Position numbers and translations under genes: made by a program. A stretch of DNA of 64,000 nucleotides from Azorinus chamasolen. Lineage: Eukaryota; Mollusca; Bivalvia; Cardiida; Solecurtidae. Every line of letters starts with the position of its first letter. The stretch's first letter is position 1. The DNA lies in assembly GCA_963576725.1 (NCBI GenBank), contig OY755239.1:55391640-55455639 (forward strand). The letters are read 5' to 3'. Shown one piece after another: positions 12,601-27,300 of this stretch. A model generated the notes under the pieces. The model was not told the DNA's origin and did no database searches. It saw only the letters and a program-made list of their open reading frames with translations.

Positions 12601-15600
12601 TAGACACGCTTGACCTTGACAGGGAAGAACTGATGTCTGCAAGGTCACCAGAGGTCAATGATGCAGCACTTCTGGAGGGTGAAGCGATATAAATGTACTG
12701 CATCCGCTTGTGCGTACTTTCTTCCATAACAGTTGGATCTGTCTTTTTCTAAAAGAAAGATATTGTCAATACTTAGCACACTGTAAAAAGACATAGATGC
12801 TCAAAGTTTGACCTGCTTTTTGCATACTCTCAATTGTTTAACCCTTTCCCTCATATAAACGTGTTTTCACGCATTTGCAAACAGAGTAGACCCAGATGAG
12901 ACGGCTCCTAGAGGAGCCGTCTGATCAGGGTTTGCTCTGTTTGCTAATAGAATTTGATAGATCTATTTCTTTGCCTTCTGAAATGGCTACTATGTTCCAC
13001 CTTCAACATTTCATTATAAATAATTTTTCCATGAATAAACAGTAGGTATTAAAATTTGAAATAAACACAGCACAGGGAAAGGGTTAAACCTTTACTCCAT
13101 AAATAAGCTTTTCTACGCCTCTGCAAACAGAGAAGACCCAGATCAGAATGTAGGAAATAATGATATTATACATATTTATTAACTGAAATTTTAGAATGGC
13201 ATATGAACACAAGCTTTTTTTGACCACAATATAATTTATTGATCAGATCTATATAATTCCACAAGCAAACAGAGCAGACCCAAACCCAGACCCACTAGTA
13301 ATCATCTTATAATGTCTACTCTGTTTGCAAATGCATGAAAAGCGTTTCTATGAAGGAAAGGGTTAATAAAGTGATACCACACACTTAGTGACAAACTAAC
13401 CTAAACCTATTGCTTTCCAGACGTATAAGCTTACCTCTTTTAATTAATGATGATATTTTCGAATGAGACTGTGTGACACTATGAACCTTGTTTTGCAAAG
13501 AAATGGAAGAAAAATATTCTGATAGCAGCTTTTTGAGAAACTAGAAATGTGTCCATAGGACACTGATGCCCCCACTTCAGACTTTTTGTCAAAGAAAGTA
13601 AGGGCCATTTTTAAAGTCATTTTCGTAAATAAAGGGCCGCAACTCCTAAACGACTGAGGCGATTTACATGGCTATCGAACTTGAACACGATATAATGGCC
13701 ACAAACAAGTGTGTAAAGTTTGGTGTGAATTAGACAAATACTTTCCATGAAGAAGTCTGGACAAATTCTTCTAGACATGCGTATAGACGGACAAGGGCAA
13801 CCCTATAAAAAGTTATTTAGTATTGAAAAATTTAACAATGAAAATCATAATTATCTTTACAAAAGTTACATACCACATCGACAGAACTCTCTAGTATCTG
13901 TCCCTGGGGCCCTATGATCTTCTTGGTGGTTGTGATCTCAGTGTAGACCCTCTTGACAGTCTGGGTTTCCACGGTAACAAGCTGGTAATTCTCCTCTTCT
14001 CCCTGCTGCAGAGGTAGTGTGTCCGGTAGGGCCTAGCAATATGTACAGACATCCAATGAGTACTCAGCTTTTTGTGGAATCAGATCTCTATAATTCCATA
14101 AGCAAACAGAGTAGACTGATCAGATGGATCCTACAAGATCTGGTTCTACTCTGTTTGAAAAAGTGTCTTTTTCAAGTCAAGGGTTAAACTGAATCAGTTC
14201 AAAGTAATCAAATAGTCTCAACTTAGTCAATGTTTGCATACAGAGCCAGACAAAAATCGAACCTGCTCAGCTATCAGAGCTACAGATAAATGTGCGTACT
14301 CAGATACTAAAATCGTTATTTCTCCACCAAACCCTATGTTGTGACCACTCCTTAGATTCGTCTCAAGGAGACAATTCTAAAGAGTGGTCTCAACATAGGG
14401 TTTGGTGGAACAATATAGACGCAATTCTTGAAAATGCTTTGATTTATGAATTTTATTCGGACCTCTGAAGCTATACACACTGGCGGAGCAGAAAGACTGA
14501 GTATCTTAATATTTAGGGTAAAAATTAGGGTCTGAGTAAACCTAGCATCTCACTATGATCCAAGATGCTTGATTCATCACCAACAGTTTTTCAAATATTT
14601 TGAACAAATATGAAGTAAGTACATAATTATATCAACAGATAAAGTTATGCAGACATCATATTTTGGCATGAAACATCATTAATAAGTGAATATACAGACT
14701 AGAGTTGATGAGATTCCTGAAATTGAATAGTCTTTTGTTACTTTTTTCTGCAACGCTGAGTAATTCCTTCTCTCATAGTAATGCCTAGGACTTCCTCTGT
14801 TCAGTATCCATGTAGGAATTATAACGACAACATGAATATTTATTAGCTCAATTTTTATAACGTTTTTGCTTTGAAAAAACTGTAAAACCAGATCTACATC
14901 ATGTCAAAAGCAAGCAGAGCAGACCCTGATCAGACAGTTCCTATAGGATCCGTCTGATCTCGGTCTACTCTGTTTGCAAATGTGTGAAAAGGTGTTGCAA
15001 ACAGAGAATAACCAGATCAGAAACTCCTAGAGGAACTGTCTGATGAGGGTCTGCTCTGTTTGCTTATGGAATTATACTGATCTGATCCTATAGTTTCTGT
15101 CCAAGCCAAAAATGCCTTTGAAAAATTTACATCATAAAAATTAATTTAATGAATATTCATGAAGAGATCAATTCATGCATAAAAGATCACAAGGGAAAGG
15201 GTGAAAATGACCGGTAAAGAATAAAATGTACTAACAGTATCTAAAGACATCCGTTTCCCTGACAATCTTGTACTGATCTCTCCAGTCACACTCTGCCGAC
15301 TACCGCTGCTGGTACTTGATGGTGACATGATTGAGTCTCGACCTGGGCTCGATATCGAGGATGGTAGGGACGGCATTGAACCAATGGTTGCTGTGGTTAT
15401 ATCGCTCTTCTGACTTACAGGCTGGTCAAATGTCTCATTTGTATTTTTGAAAGAGACATGGTGTTTGCTAGGAGTAGTGCTGGCAGAGTTACCTAAACAA
15501 TCACAAAACATCATTAAAGTATAACCATTCATCTCATACAAATACTTTTTCACGCCTTTGCAAACAGAGTAGACCCAAATCAAACAACTCTTGTAGCAAC

Positions 15601-18264
15601 TGTCTGATCAGGGTCTGCTCTATTTGCTATGAAATTATACATTTTCTGTCATGAACTAGAGAAAAGGAAATTTTTTAGAATTTTGTAGTTTGAAACCCTT
15701 GTGATAAATAGAGCATTTGCTCCTATAGGAGCAAATGCTCTATTTATCACAATGGTTTCATGTATCATTATCAAACAAAATCATATAATTAAAATTCATG
15801 GTGTCATATTTCTAAGATGAATATTCATTAGGTAAATGAAAAATGACCTCATGATACATACATGTATTTTTATAATATCAAATGCATATGCATATTTGCA
15901 ATGTCGAAAAATGAAAGTCACATGTAAATTGTACACAGTGAAGATGCCATTTAGTTAAAGGAAATCTGTCCATAAATATCATGTTTTTTAGTACATCTCT
16001 AAACTATTCATATCATATATAACCTATCTTCTGTTGACCCTTTCCTTTCATATAAACGCTTTCTCACACATTTGCAAACAGAGTAGACCTAGATCAGCCG
16101 GCTCCTACAGGAGCCGTCTGATCAAGGTCTACTCTGTTTGCTTAGGAAATAATATAGATATGATTCTAGTTTCTGTTTGGGTGAAAATGTCGTGTAATAA
16201 AAAGTAATTTAATTAATAATAATGATGTCATAATTTTCTTCCATGAATAGTGAACAGGTAAAGGGTTAACTCACCATCCTCTCTTGACTTCTTCAAACCA
16301 GACTTTTTGTGTTGTAGCCTGCCACGTTTCCGTGATGACACAGGGGTTCTCTCAGCGTGGCTGGATATGGTGCCTTCTTTTCTACTGCTGTCAAGACTTA
16401 GAGATACCACCTTAAACATGAAAAGCATATATTTCCATAACTCTTTCCCTCATAAAAGCGCTTTTTCATGCCTTTGCAAACAGAGTAGACCAAGATCAGA
16501 TAGCTCCTGTAGGAGCCGTCTGATCAGGGTCTGCTCTGTTTGCTTTTATGAAATTACAATAGATTTGAATCTACAGTTTCTATCAACACCAAAATATCCT
16601 TGTGTACATATACCATTATAAAAATTCAGATAATAAATATTCATGATGTCATTATTTCAACTTCCCATTATTGAAATATTACATGTATTTTCATCCAGAT
16701 GTATGCAAGATTTTACTTGTATGTTTTCAGAGAAGATCATTGCAAGATGGCAACATTTCCAGTCTTATGCACACCAACACATTCTAAGGTGCCTGACAAC
16801 CTACAAGAGTAAAACATGCTGATGCCAATGCACGTCTGTTCACAATAATCAATCCTTTCTTTACTCTTTACTCCATAAATACGCTTTTCTAAGCCTTTGG
16901 AAACAGACTAGACCCAGATCAGATGGCTCCTATAGGAGCCATCTGATCAGGGTCTGCTCTGTTTGCTTATGATATAATATAGATATGATTTCAGTTTCTG
17001 CCATGGCCCAAATTTCCTGTGTCTATGTGCTATTATAATAATCTAATTAATATTCATGATGTCATTATTTCTTACATGAATATTCATGGAGTAAAGAGTT
17101 AACTTTTTACCCAATGAATATTCAAGCCAATTCCACACATTGTGAATATTTATTAATCTAATTCATGAGCTAAACATACACAATTTTAAAGGAAATATAT
17201 TCAGGCCTCGAAAATATCACTCGTCCGCTCGTAATTACGAGTGGAAAGTGGTGTAGGACGAGTAAAAATTTGGAAGTACATGTCCGACAGGACGAGTTGC
17301 TTTTTGGAGGAGAAATAATTTATTTGGAGCTGAAATTCTGACCAAACTCACGTTTAAAACAGTTATCATTTACAATTGACATTTGAACTTCGTGGTCAGC
17401 TGAACACTTGATTTACTGTAGCAAGTGCTCATTGCTTGCTGACTGCACAGACTGGGACTCAGTATTTTCAACAGCCGATTATTTTTGTTTCGTAAATGAA
17501 TAGATTAAATGGAGTGAAAGGCTTTAGGTGATGAAAACACTGTGGAAGAAATAAAAAAAGAATAGTGTTTGATTTAAAGTAATGGAAATTAATTCAGTTT
17601 GTTAGCGAATCAAGATACAGCGTCCCGATAGTCACTGTTTCAAAAAGTCTGAAACCAGTCTGGTAAGAGGGGTAAATGTTTATATCAACACCGCTTTATC
17701 TCGCGCCTGGTTATCAAACCGAAATGCCAAATCAGCGACATTATTTGGTGGTCGGAGAAATGACGAAAGGAGGGATTAACGAGAAAACCATTAACAGAAA
17801 AGAGTAGATGGTATAAATCCCCATCTATGCAAGTCCACATAATGTGAACCCACAATTTGTGATATTGTTCTATTTTCGATTTAACAACACAATCAGATCA
17901 AAGTTATTTTCAAGTAAGTTGACAGTATAACAGTGTTTGCCTAAAAATGTAGGACGAGAAACTTTTCTGGAGGACAAGTAAGAATTCCTAAATTTTCGAG
18001 GCCTGATATTTCTTAGTGAAGAGAATCAGATCTATAACATGGAAGAAAACTACTACAGGAAGTGTATGGTCTGGGTCTACTCGATTTGCAAAGGCATAAA
18101 AAAGTGTATATACATGTATGGAGTAAAGGGTTAAAGGACTATAAACATGAACAATAATAGTTATGCCCCTTGATTAGATGGTACCTATGACAAAATGTCA
18201 AAGTTTTGGAAACTGGGAACCAAACAAACATATTTGAAAATATACTTAAGTTCAGAGCGTGAGA

Positions 18265-18300
<36 letters not shown>

Positions 18301-21300
18301 TCAGGTCTTGCCGATCTGTTGAGCTTGGATTTACATTTAATTACTGTCATGTTAAACTTACCTCATTTGGTGAGACTTGTGACTGAGTTCCATGGAATTC
18401 AAATGTGTCCCCTCTGTGAAGCTTCCCTGGTGAACTAGCGGAGCTGGACATCTCTCCTACCCTCTCTGTACTGAACTTCTGTGTAGATACCACAAATGAT
18501 CCAGATGGAAGATGAGGACTAGATTCAATAGATTTACGTCTCTCACTCCTTTCTGACGATGTAAACAGTCGCTTGACTTTCTGTTTTGAGGAATTTTTGT
18601 CCTTTGTTCTTAAGCTATGTCTGTCCTTTGTAATGGATGATGTTGGTGTTTGTTCATTATGCTTCTTGCTGGAGTTTTGGGCTGTTCGGGTGAGCACTAT
18701 GGTAAGCCGTGACTCACTCAAGGGCTCTGCTCCCTGTTGAGTATTTATTGATGATGTCCTTGTAGCTGTGGGCAGATTTCCGTTCTCCACTCCTGCATAC
18801 TGTCTACTAAGATCTTTTCTAGATTTCACATTGTCTTTTGGAGGGACTGACATGTTTGTCCCATCAGTTCTAGTTGATGTCAAACCAGTGACTGTACTGT
18901 TTTCGTCAGATTTTTTCACCAAACTGTTGCTGTTGCTGTCTTGTTTGGTCACTGAAGTGTTGCCATTATTACTGTCTTTTCTGACAACAGAGGTTTCACT
19001 AGAATAACTGTCCCTTCTACCCGGTGTTTGCTGACCAGCTGCCAGCGGCTTAATACTGGTAACACCATCAATTGTATTAGTGACAGAGTCAGTATTACTA
19101 TCTCGCCTAACTGGTGTTTGTCGACCTGGTGTAAGGCTTGTATAACTCTCTCGCCTAATGGGAGTCTGTAGCCATTGAGCGTCCCCTGGCATATCCCTGT
19201 CCTTATTGCCTTCAATGCTTTCTGTCACACTTACCTCCCTTTGTAGTGACTGGCTTCCTGTTAGTGATACTTTCTTTTTTTTACTTAATATTGAGGAATA
19301 TGTATTAAGAATGTCCTGGATTTCTTTTGGGCTCTTGGGGCTTCTTTTATCCATATTCTCTTTCCTTAATGACGACGAAGACCTGCGTCTCTCCAGATTG
19401 ATTCTCTGTGGAGTCTTATGCGGTCCATCGCTCTTCTCTGAGCCATGAAGATCAGATATATCTGTTACAGAGCTACCACTATGGCTTCTGGGACTGTAAC
19501 CTGACTGGAGGTACTCAGTAACTTTTTGTACAACGTTTATATCCAAAGGTGTTTGAACACCTGTCTCCTGAGTCTGAGTGGCAGTCTGTACAAGTGCGGC
19601 TTTTGTTACATCATCTTCCTGAGCACAACTTTCTTTGACCTCAAAAGTATGTAACTCAGTGTCTCTCACTGTTTCTTTGTCTGTGTCGGCAGCACTGACA
19701 TTTGGATGCTTAATGTCTCCAGATATTTCCATCACTGCATCATAAGGCTGAGTTGCTTCCACAGATTCTTCGTGCTATCATAAAGAGAAAGAAAGCCAAA
19801 TTTAATCCTTTCTCTCATATCAATGCTTTTACCTGCCTTTGCAAACAGAGTAGACCCAGATCAGGCCACTCCTGTAGACGCTATATGGTCTGCTCTGTTT
19901 GCTTATGATATTAATGCTGATCTGACTTTACAGTTTCTCCAAATATAAGAATTCCAAAATACACATGCTATTATCAAACTTCAGCTAATAAATTCATGTC
20001 ATTATTTCTTAGATGAATATTCAACAGGGAAAAGTTGAAGAGGATCTTAACCCTTTACCTAATAAATATTCATGCATGTCACTGCCCATTATGAAACTAA
20101 AATTTATTGCATCAAATATATAAAATAAGGAAAGTTAGCACCATGGTAAACATTACGGAATCTGTATCATATGAGCAAATAGAGCAGACCCTGATCAGAC
20201 AGCTCCAACAGGAGTTATCTGATCTTGGTCTATTCTGTTAGCAAATACATCAACAGGTGTCTCCATCCAGTAGAGAGTAACAGTAAAACAAATGAGCCAT
20301 ACTGTACGAAATCAAATCTTTAAGACAATGTTGATTGTGCTGATAAATGCGTAGGAATTGCTGTGACTGATCTTGGTCAACACTATTTGCCATTCACCAG
20401 TGTTACAGTGTTTTGTCCATACCTGATACAGTGTAAAACTGTATAACCCATTCCCTCATAGGCTATTTTTAGATCCAACCACTTTGAAAAAATGTACCGA
20501 AAAGGAGCATTAACTAGAGAAAAGGATTTTTTTTTTAGAATTTTGTAGTTTGAAACCATTGTGATAAATAATGCTCTATTTATCACAATGGTTTCAATAG
20601 GTGATTTTTACAGAGGCACAGAAAGGCGTATTTATGGAGGAAAGGGATAACTGTAAAACTGTGTAAAAACTGATTTCTAATAAAAGGACGTTTAAGAAAT
20701 ATTTTACTGTTTTAGCCCTTTCTACGCCTCAGTAAAATTCACCTGTTGAAACTATTGTGATAAATAGAGCATTTGCTCCTATAGGAGCAAAAGCTCTATT
20801 TATCACAATGGTTTCAAAACAACGCAATTTTAAAATTCTCCTCTTCCATAGTTAATGATCCTTTTCGGTAGATTTATTCAAAGAGGTTGGATCTAAAAAT
20901 AGCCTATGAGGGAAAGGGTTATTTAATGTAGTTACTACGTAAAAGATCCTTAAACTCCACTATGTTACACATTTATCTTTCTTCAAATTCTAAAAATTTT
21001 CAGAAATTATTGACTGAGTAGCAAATAGCTTGGATCCTGATGAGGCACCAATTGACTTAATGTCTTATCTGGATCCAAGCTGTTTGCAAATGCCAATCAA
21101 TTACATATAGGCATTTAACCCTTTCGCTTATGTAAGCGCATTTTGACGCATCTGCAAACAGAGTAGACCCAGATCAGACGGGTCCTATAGGAGCCGTTTG
21201 ATCAGGGTCTGCTCTGTTTGCTTATGGTGTAATATAGATCTGATTCTACAGCTTCTGCCTGAGCCAAAATGTCATGTGTTCTTAAGTCATTATAAAAAAT

Positions 21301-24300
21301 AATCTTTTTAATATTCATGATGTCATTATTTCCTTCATGAATATTCATCTGGAAAAGGGTTAAGTAGCATTATACCTCTGGAATAAACATCAGTCTTTGA
21401 GCCACATATGTCTCATCATCTGGTTCTGTGCTGGGTCCAGCTACTTGAGATTTAGGTGCATCACCTCCACCAGCATCACCCCCAGCATTGGTCTTTTCTT
21501 TCTGAACCCCTTCATCCTCACTGCAAAATACATATTAAAATAATACAGGGCTGAAGATGACATGCAATAAAGACCAGAACGATCCTTCAACAACTCTTAA
21601 TTCTCTGTCAGACTCTATCTTGCTGCTTCCCATTAGAATTGCCTAGGTGAGGTGATTCTAATGAGTAGCCGCAAGATAGGGTTTGGCAGAGAAAAGTTAC
21701 TAAGATTTCCTAACTTAGCCGCATTAACAAAGTCTAAAACCAACCCATTCCCACATATTGACGCCTCTGTAAAAGTCACTTTCTGAAACCATTTTGATAA
21801 ATAGAGCATGTGCTCCACAGGAGCAAATGCTCTATTTATCACAATGGTTTCAAAACTACAATTTTTTAAAATGTTCCTTTTCTCTAGTAAATGCGCCTTT
21901 TTGGGAGTTATTGCATATACAGTTGAACTTCTATATCTTGAACTCGGATAACTTGAACTTCGGTGTAACTCAAACAAAAAGTTCAGTCCATTCAAAACTT
22001 ACAATACAGAATTGCTCTAAATTGTATCGCTGCAGATATCTAGAACACACATGTGACAGCTTAATACAGGTCTAAAGTAATGCTGAAAGTTCCTACAGCT
22101 TTCAGCATTACTTTAGACCTGTATTAAGCTGTGAACTTGATAATTTGTTCAGATAATGAGATTAGAGAGCGGATAACTAATTTGTATAGTCCCTCGATGT
22201 TCGAGATATTGAAGTTCAACTGTATTGTATATTGTGTCTGAGTGTCAAACACTCTGGATCCTGATGAGATGTCAAGTAACTCAATGCCTCATTATGATCC
22301 GAACTTTTCGTATCAGTTTCTTCACTAGAGTGCAAATATTCGAAACAAAATCTAAATATCAATCAATCACATGTGAATAAACTCAAAATCAGATTTGCTG
22401 TACAAGCATTAGAAATATCAGTACTCACTACTGACTTGCAAGCGGTGAAAATTATTGTCATTATAATAAGGACTTTTTCATTGTCTATACAGTAGAATTT
22501 GTCTCAAGCGACTTTATATTAAATGGATACATGAATCTTAAAAAGCCAGGTGGTTGCTTAATACAGTGCAAAGGTAATGCAGAAAGTTCCTTTACCTGCA
22601 TTAAGCTACCACAATAACAATAACAGTCCCATAACAATACCTCTCGTTGCTTAACCCTTCACTCCATAAATACGCCTTTCTACACCTTTGCAAACAGAAT
22701 AGACCAAGATCAGATGCTCCAACTGGGAGCCATCTGATCAGGGTCTGCTCTGTTTGCTTATGATTTAGATATAATTCTAGTTACTGCCAAGACCAAAACA
22801 CTGACATGCGCGATTCCAATATAGCCCCCACTTCTTTCGAAGTGGGGGTATAATAACCCTAGCACCTACCTGTCCTCTTCCTCCAGTATATAGCGAGCAT
22901 GGGGCCTGGCCTGTCTAGGGGAGCTTCTGGTGAACAAGTCCTCGGGAGCCTCCTGGGACAACTCAACATCTGGCAGTGTTGGTTCTATGGATATAAGAAA
23001 AGTATAACCTCTTTAACCAGATCAGACGACTTCTGAAGAAACTGTCTATCAGTGCTTAAGGAAATATACAGTTCTGATTCTACAGTTTCTGCCACAACCA
23101 GAAAATCCTGTTTTCATATTGCCAATATAAAATTTCAGCAGGACAATATTTCTTACATGAATATTCATCAGGTAAAGAGTTATATAAGTCACTTATTGAA
23201 TGTGTACAGGGTTCTTTAAAAGCAGGAGGCAGCTGACTGCAGAACAAAACTTTACAACCTGTCTCACTTAACATTTGCCCTGCATCACCTCTTTCCTTCA
23301 TACAAACACTTTTTTATGTCTTTGCAAACAGAGTAGACCCAGATCAGATGGCTCCTGTAAGAGCTGTCTAATCAGTCTGCTCTGTTTGCTTGTGAGATGA
23401 TATAGATCTGATTCAACAGTGTTTGTCAAAGTAAAATGCCTCTGCAAAAAATGCAGACCAAGATCAGATGACTCCAGTAGGAGCTGTCTAACCAGGTCTG
23501 TTGTTTGTTTATGAAATGATATAAATCTGACTTCAGTTTATGCAATGGCCAAAATTTCCTGTGTTTTGTATGTTAGAATAAAAAAAAGATTCCAATTAAT
23601 ATTCAAGAAGTAATGGGTAAAAGGTTTTAATTTACAATAAATGCTGCAAGTAGCAGATATGTTACGTTGTTATAAATGTGGACAGATAAGTTTAACCAAA
23701 TAGTACAGATTCAGAAGGAGACATACCATCAGGGTCTGCACTATTTGCTTGTTATTTATCTGTATCCACCAGTGGAGAGGGGACACTGGGAGGCATAATG
23801 TTTAGTGTTTGGTTTTGATCGAATTTTACGTCGCTTTAACAGTATTTCAGTCATATCCAATGTCCAGCTAATTACAGGTGGAGGAAGACCCCGGATGTTC
23901 TTTTGTGCATGTAAAGAATTTCACTGTTTCATGCACAGAAGAACATCCGGGTAGAACCACCAACCTACTGCAAGCCAGCTGGAAGGCTTCCTCACATAAA
24001 AAATCCAAATGCCCAGACCGGGATTCAAACCACAGCGGTGAGGGGTTAAGCGATTGTCAGTCGAAGACCATAACCACTCGGCCATGGAGGCCCAGACTGT
24101 TTAGGGTGAATACGGTAAGGTTCTCATCTAAGACATTAACCCTTTACTTGTTTAAATCTTGCTCCATAAATACACCTTTCTATGCCTTTGCATACAGAGT
24201 AGACCCAGAACAGATGACTCCTGTAGGAGCCATCTGATCAGGGCCTGCTCTGTCTGCTTATGACATAATATATATCTGATTCAATAGTTTATACAATAAA

Positions 24301-27300
24301 TTATATAATATAGATCTGATTCAATAGTTTATACAATGAATTATTAAATTCCCTTGCTCATAGTGCCATTACAAAATTTCATAATTTTTTTTAGCTGAAC
24401 CTTTATGATGGCATATGTACATAGGACGTTTTTCCTCTGACAGGCAGAAAATGTAGAATCAGATCATCATCTATATTATACCATAAGCAAACAGAGGAGA
24501 CCCTGATCAGACAGCTCCTATAGGATCCATCTGATCTGGATCTACTCTGTTTTCTAATGTGTGAAAAGGTGTTTATAGGAAAGAAAGGATTAATCCAGTA
24601 AAGAATATAACATCAATATCTAAATCATGCAATGTCAATACATGTATCTGCACTGAGTGAGCCTGTAGTGATATGCTTTTATTAATCCTTTCCCAGTTTG
24701 ACTTGACTTTTTAAACGGTATCAAAACACAGAACTTTTTGGCCCCTGCAGTAACTGGAATCAGATCTATATTTACAGGTAAGAAAACACTTAACAGTCAA
24801 ACATTTCTCTGTTTAAATTGTGATCTTATTCAATCCTAAAGGGTGTTTTTACTTACATCAACAACATTGATCAAAGTTTCAAATGTTTTGCATCCTGAGG
24901 AGATGCTAATTAGTTACAACATGATCTAATCTGGATCATATAACCGTTTGACCAGGTTACCACAGACTTGTTAGAAGCATGTTAGTGTATATATGTGCGT
25001 CAACTTACTCTCCAGCCTGAACATGGGCTGTGTGACAGGTTCAGACTCGGACTGCATGACCCCGATAGTCATCTGCTCCTCTCTGTGACTGTCTTCAGAT
25101 CTGAGACAAAGTTTAGACATGCATGTTAACCCTTTACCTGTTCAATGTTCATAGAAGAAATAATGACATCACAAATATTAATCAGATTATTTTTTACAAT
25201 GACATCAACCCTTTCCCTCATATAAACCTCTTGCAAACAGAGACAACCCAGATCAGATGGCTCCTATAGGTTTGGTTTGGTTTGGTTTTTATCGCTTTTT
25301 ACGTCACTTTAACAGTATTTCAGTAATATCACGACATCCAGCTAATTACAGGGTGTAGGGCTCCTACAGGAGCCAGCTGATCAGGGTCTGCTCCATTTGC
25401 TTATGACATAATATAGATCTGATTCTACAGCTTTTGTCATTATAGCAAAATATTGCCTTAAAAATTGTACATTGTAAAAAAAACAGCTAATAAATATTCA
25501 TGATGTCATTACTTCTTGGGTAAACACAGCTCATTTCTCCATATAACATCTTTCCAAGTTGAATGGAAACCTCTTACAGTAAAACTACACTAAACTGGGC
25601 AATCAATACAAAACAATACATGAGTATCATTTAATCCAGTATTAACATTTGGTTTCATGAATATTCATGACATAAAAATTGCCTATAAACTGGACCTGTC
25701 CCAATTCTATTCTATTCATGTCTTCAGTATACTCACAGTACAGAGTCTTGATTAGGTTCTTTAGCTGAATCCCTCTCTTGATTTTTCTCTGAGCTTATCT
25801 TGGTGTCAGACTGTCCTTCCTGCACATTTGTTGTTTGACCTTGACCCTTGTTACCAGTAGTTACATCTGCAGGGTGTAATAGGTCACCATCTTTTGGCAA
25901 GGTTAAATGAAACAGGTCTACAAAAAAGAGGAGGCATTCAATAAACACCATTGAGAAGACATAAAAAAAAGATAACCAAATGTTTGTTGCCGTACACAAC
26001 AGTGACAAAACTGTACTAGTACATAATAGTACATACTGCAAACGACGTCTTAACCCTTATCCTGCTATACGTATTTGCAAACAGCTTGGATCCAAATGAG
26101 ATGCCAAATAACTCTCATCAAGATCAAAGCTGTATGACATCAATATTAAAAATAAAACTATAACAGCCATTTCATAGAGAGTGTTAGGCTTGTCCTGAAA
26201 TGTTAACACATACGCTGCCGAAAAATATGAAGTCTACACAAATTGTGATCTGCAATTTTTACTTACCTTATTCTCCCTAATAAATGCCACCCGCTCTAAT
26301 ATTTAAATGCCTGGTACTTCTGGGGGCAAACTAACGATCAACAAAACTACTAAAACCCTATATAAATCCGTCCTAGACTATTTTTAGACCTAACCTCATT
26401 AAATAAATCCATAGAAAAGGAGCATTTAAAAGAACAAGGGAATTTATTTTTAGAATTCTATTATTCTAAAACCAAAATGTGATAAATACAATATTTGCTC
26501 CATATGAGCAAATTGCTCTATTTATCACAATTGTTTTAAACAAGAGCTGTCCGCAGACAGCGCGCTCCACTTTCTTTAGTGCTGGATAGTGTAGTGGAAG
26601 TCTAAGTCAGAAAGGGGAGATAACTATAGCAAAATTAATTTTAGGGTTATCCGCCCTTGTAAAATAGGTCCCCCTTGTAATAGTTAACATGTATACCAAA
26701 GTTGAACCAAATATCTTGGACAGTTTCCGAGACATGGACCTGAACATAAAACTTAACCAACAATGAAAGTTCTAAGTCGAAAAAGGGGCATAACTATGGC
26801 AAAATTAATTTTAGGGTTACCTACCCTTGTGAAATGGGTTCCACTTGTGATAGTATACATACATACCAAATATGATCCAAATATCTTTGATGGTTTCTGA
26901 GAAAAGGACCTTAACAAAAAGGTTAACCAACGCCGACGCCGACGCCGACGAGAGGGTCATGACAATAGCTCCTCTTTTTGAAAAAGTGGAGCTAAAAATG
27001 ACATTTACAAAGGCGTCAGAAGGAAGGAATGTGTTAAATAAAGAAATATAGTTTTTTTCAATATACAGGTGGTAACTTAATGCAGACTGAAAAGCATTGC
27101 AGAAAGCTCCACTAGGAGCTTTCTGCATTGCTTTCATTCTGCATTTAAGCAACCACCTGTATACAAAATGCAAGAAACTTCTTTAAAAGATGAAAGGCCC
27201 CTGGAGCATTTATTAGAGATAATACCGTACATACACTTCCAATTTGTTCAAGCTATTTAAAAACTATTGGCCTCATAACAAAACAGCTTGGATCTTTACC

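Noticed and set aside
18768..19448. Plus- and minus-strand frames of 79-88 codons within exon 18
   Set aside because: Shadows of the 471-codon 53BP1 exon in other frames.
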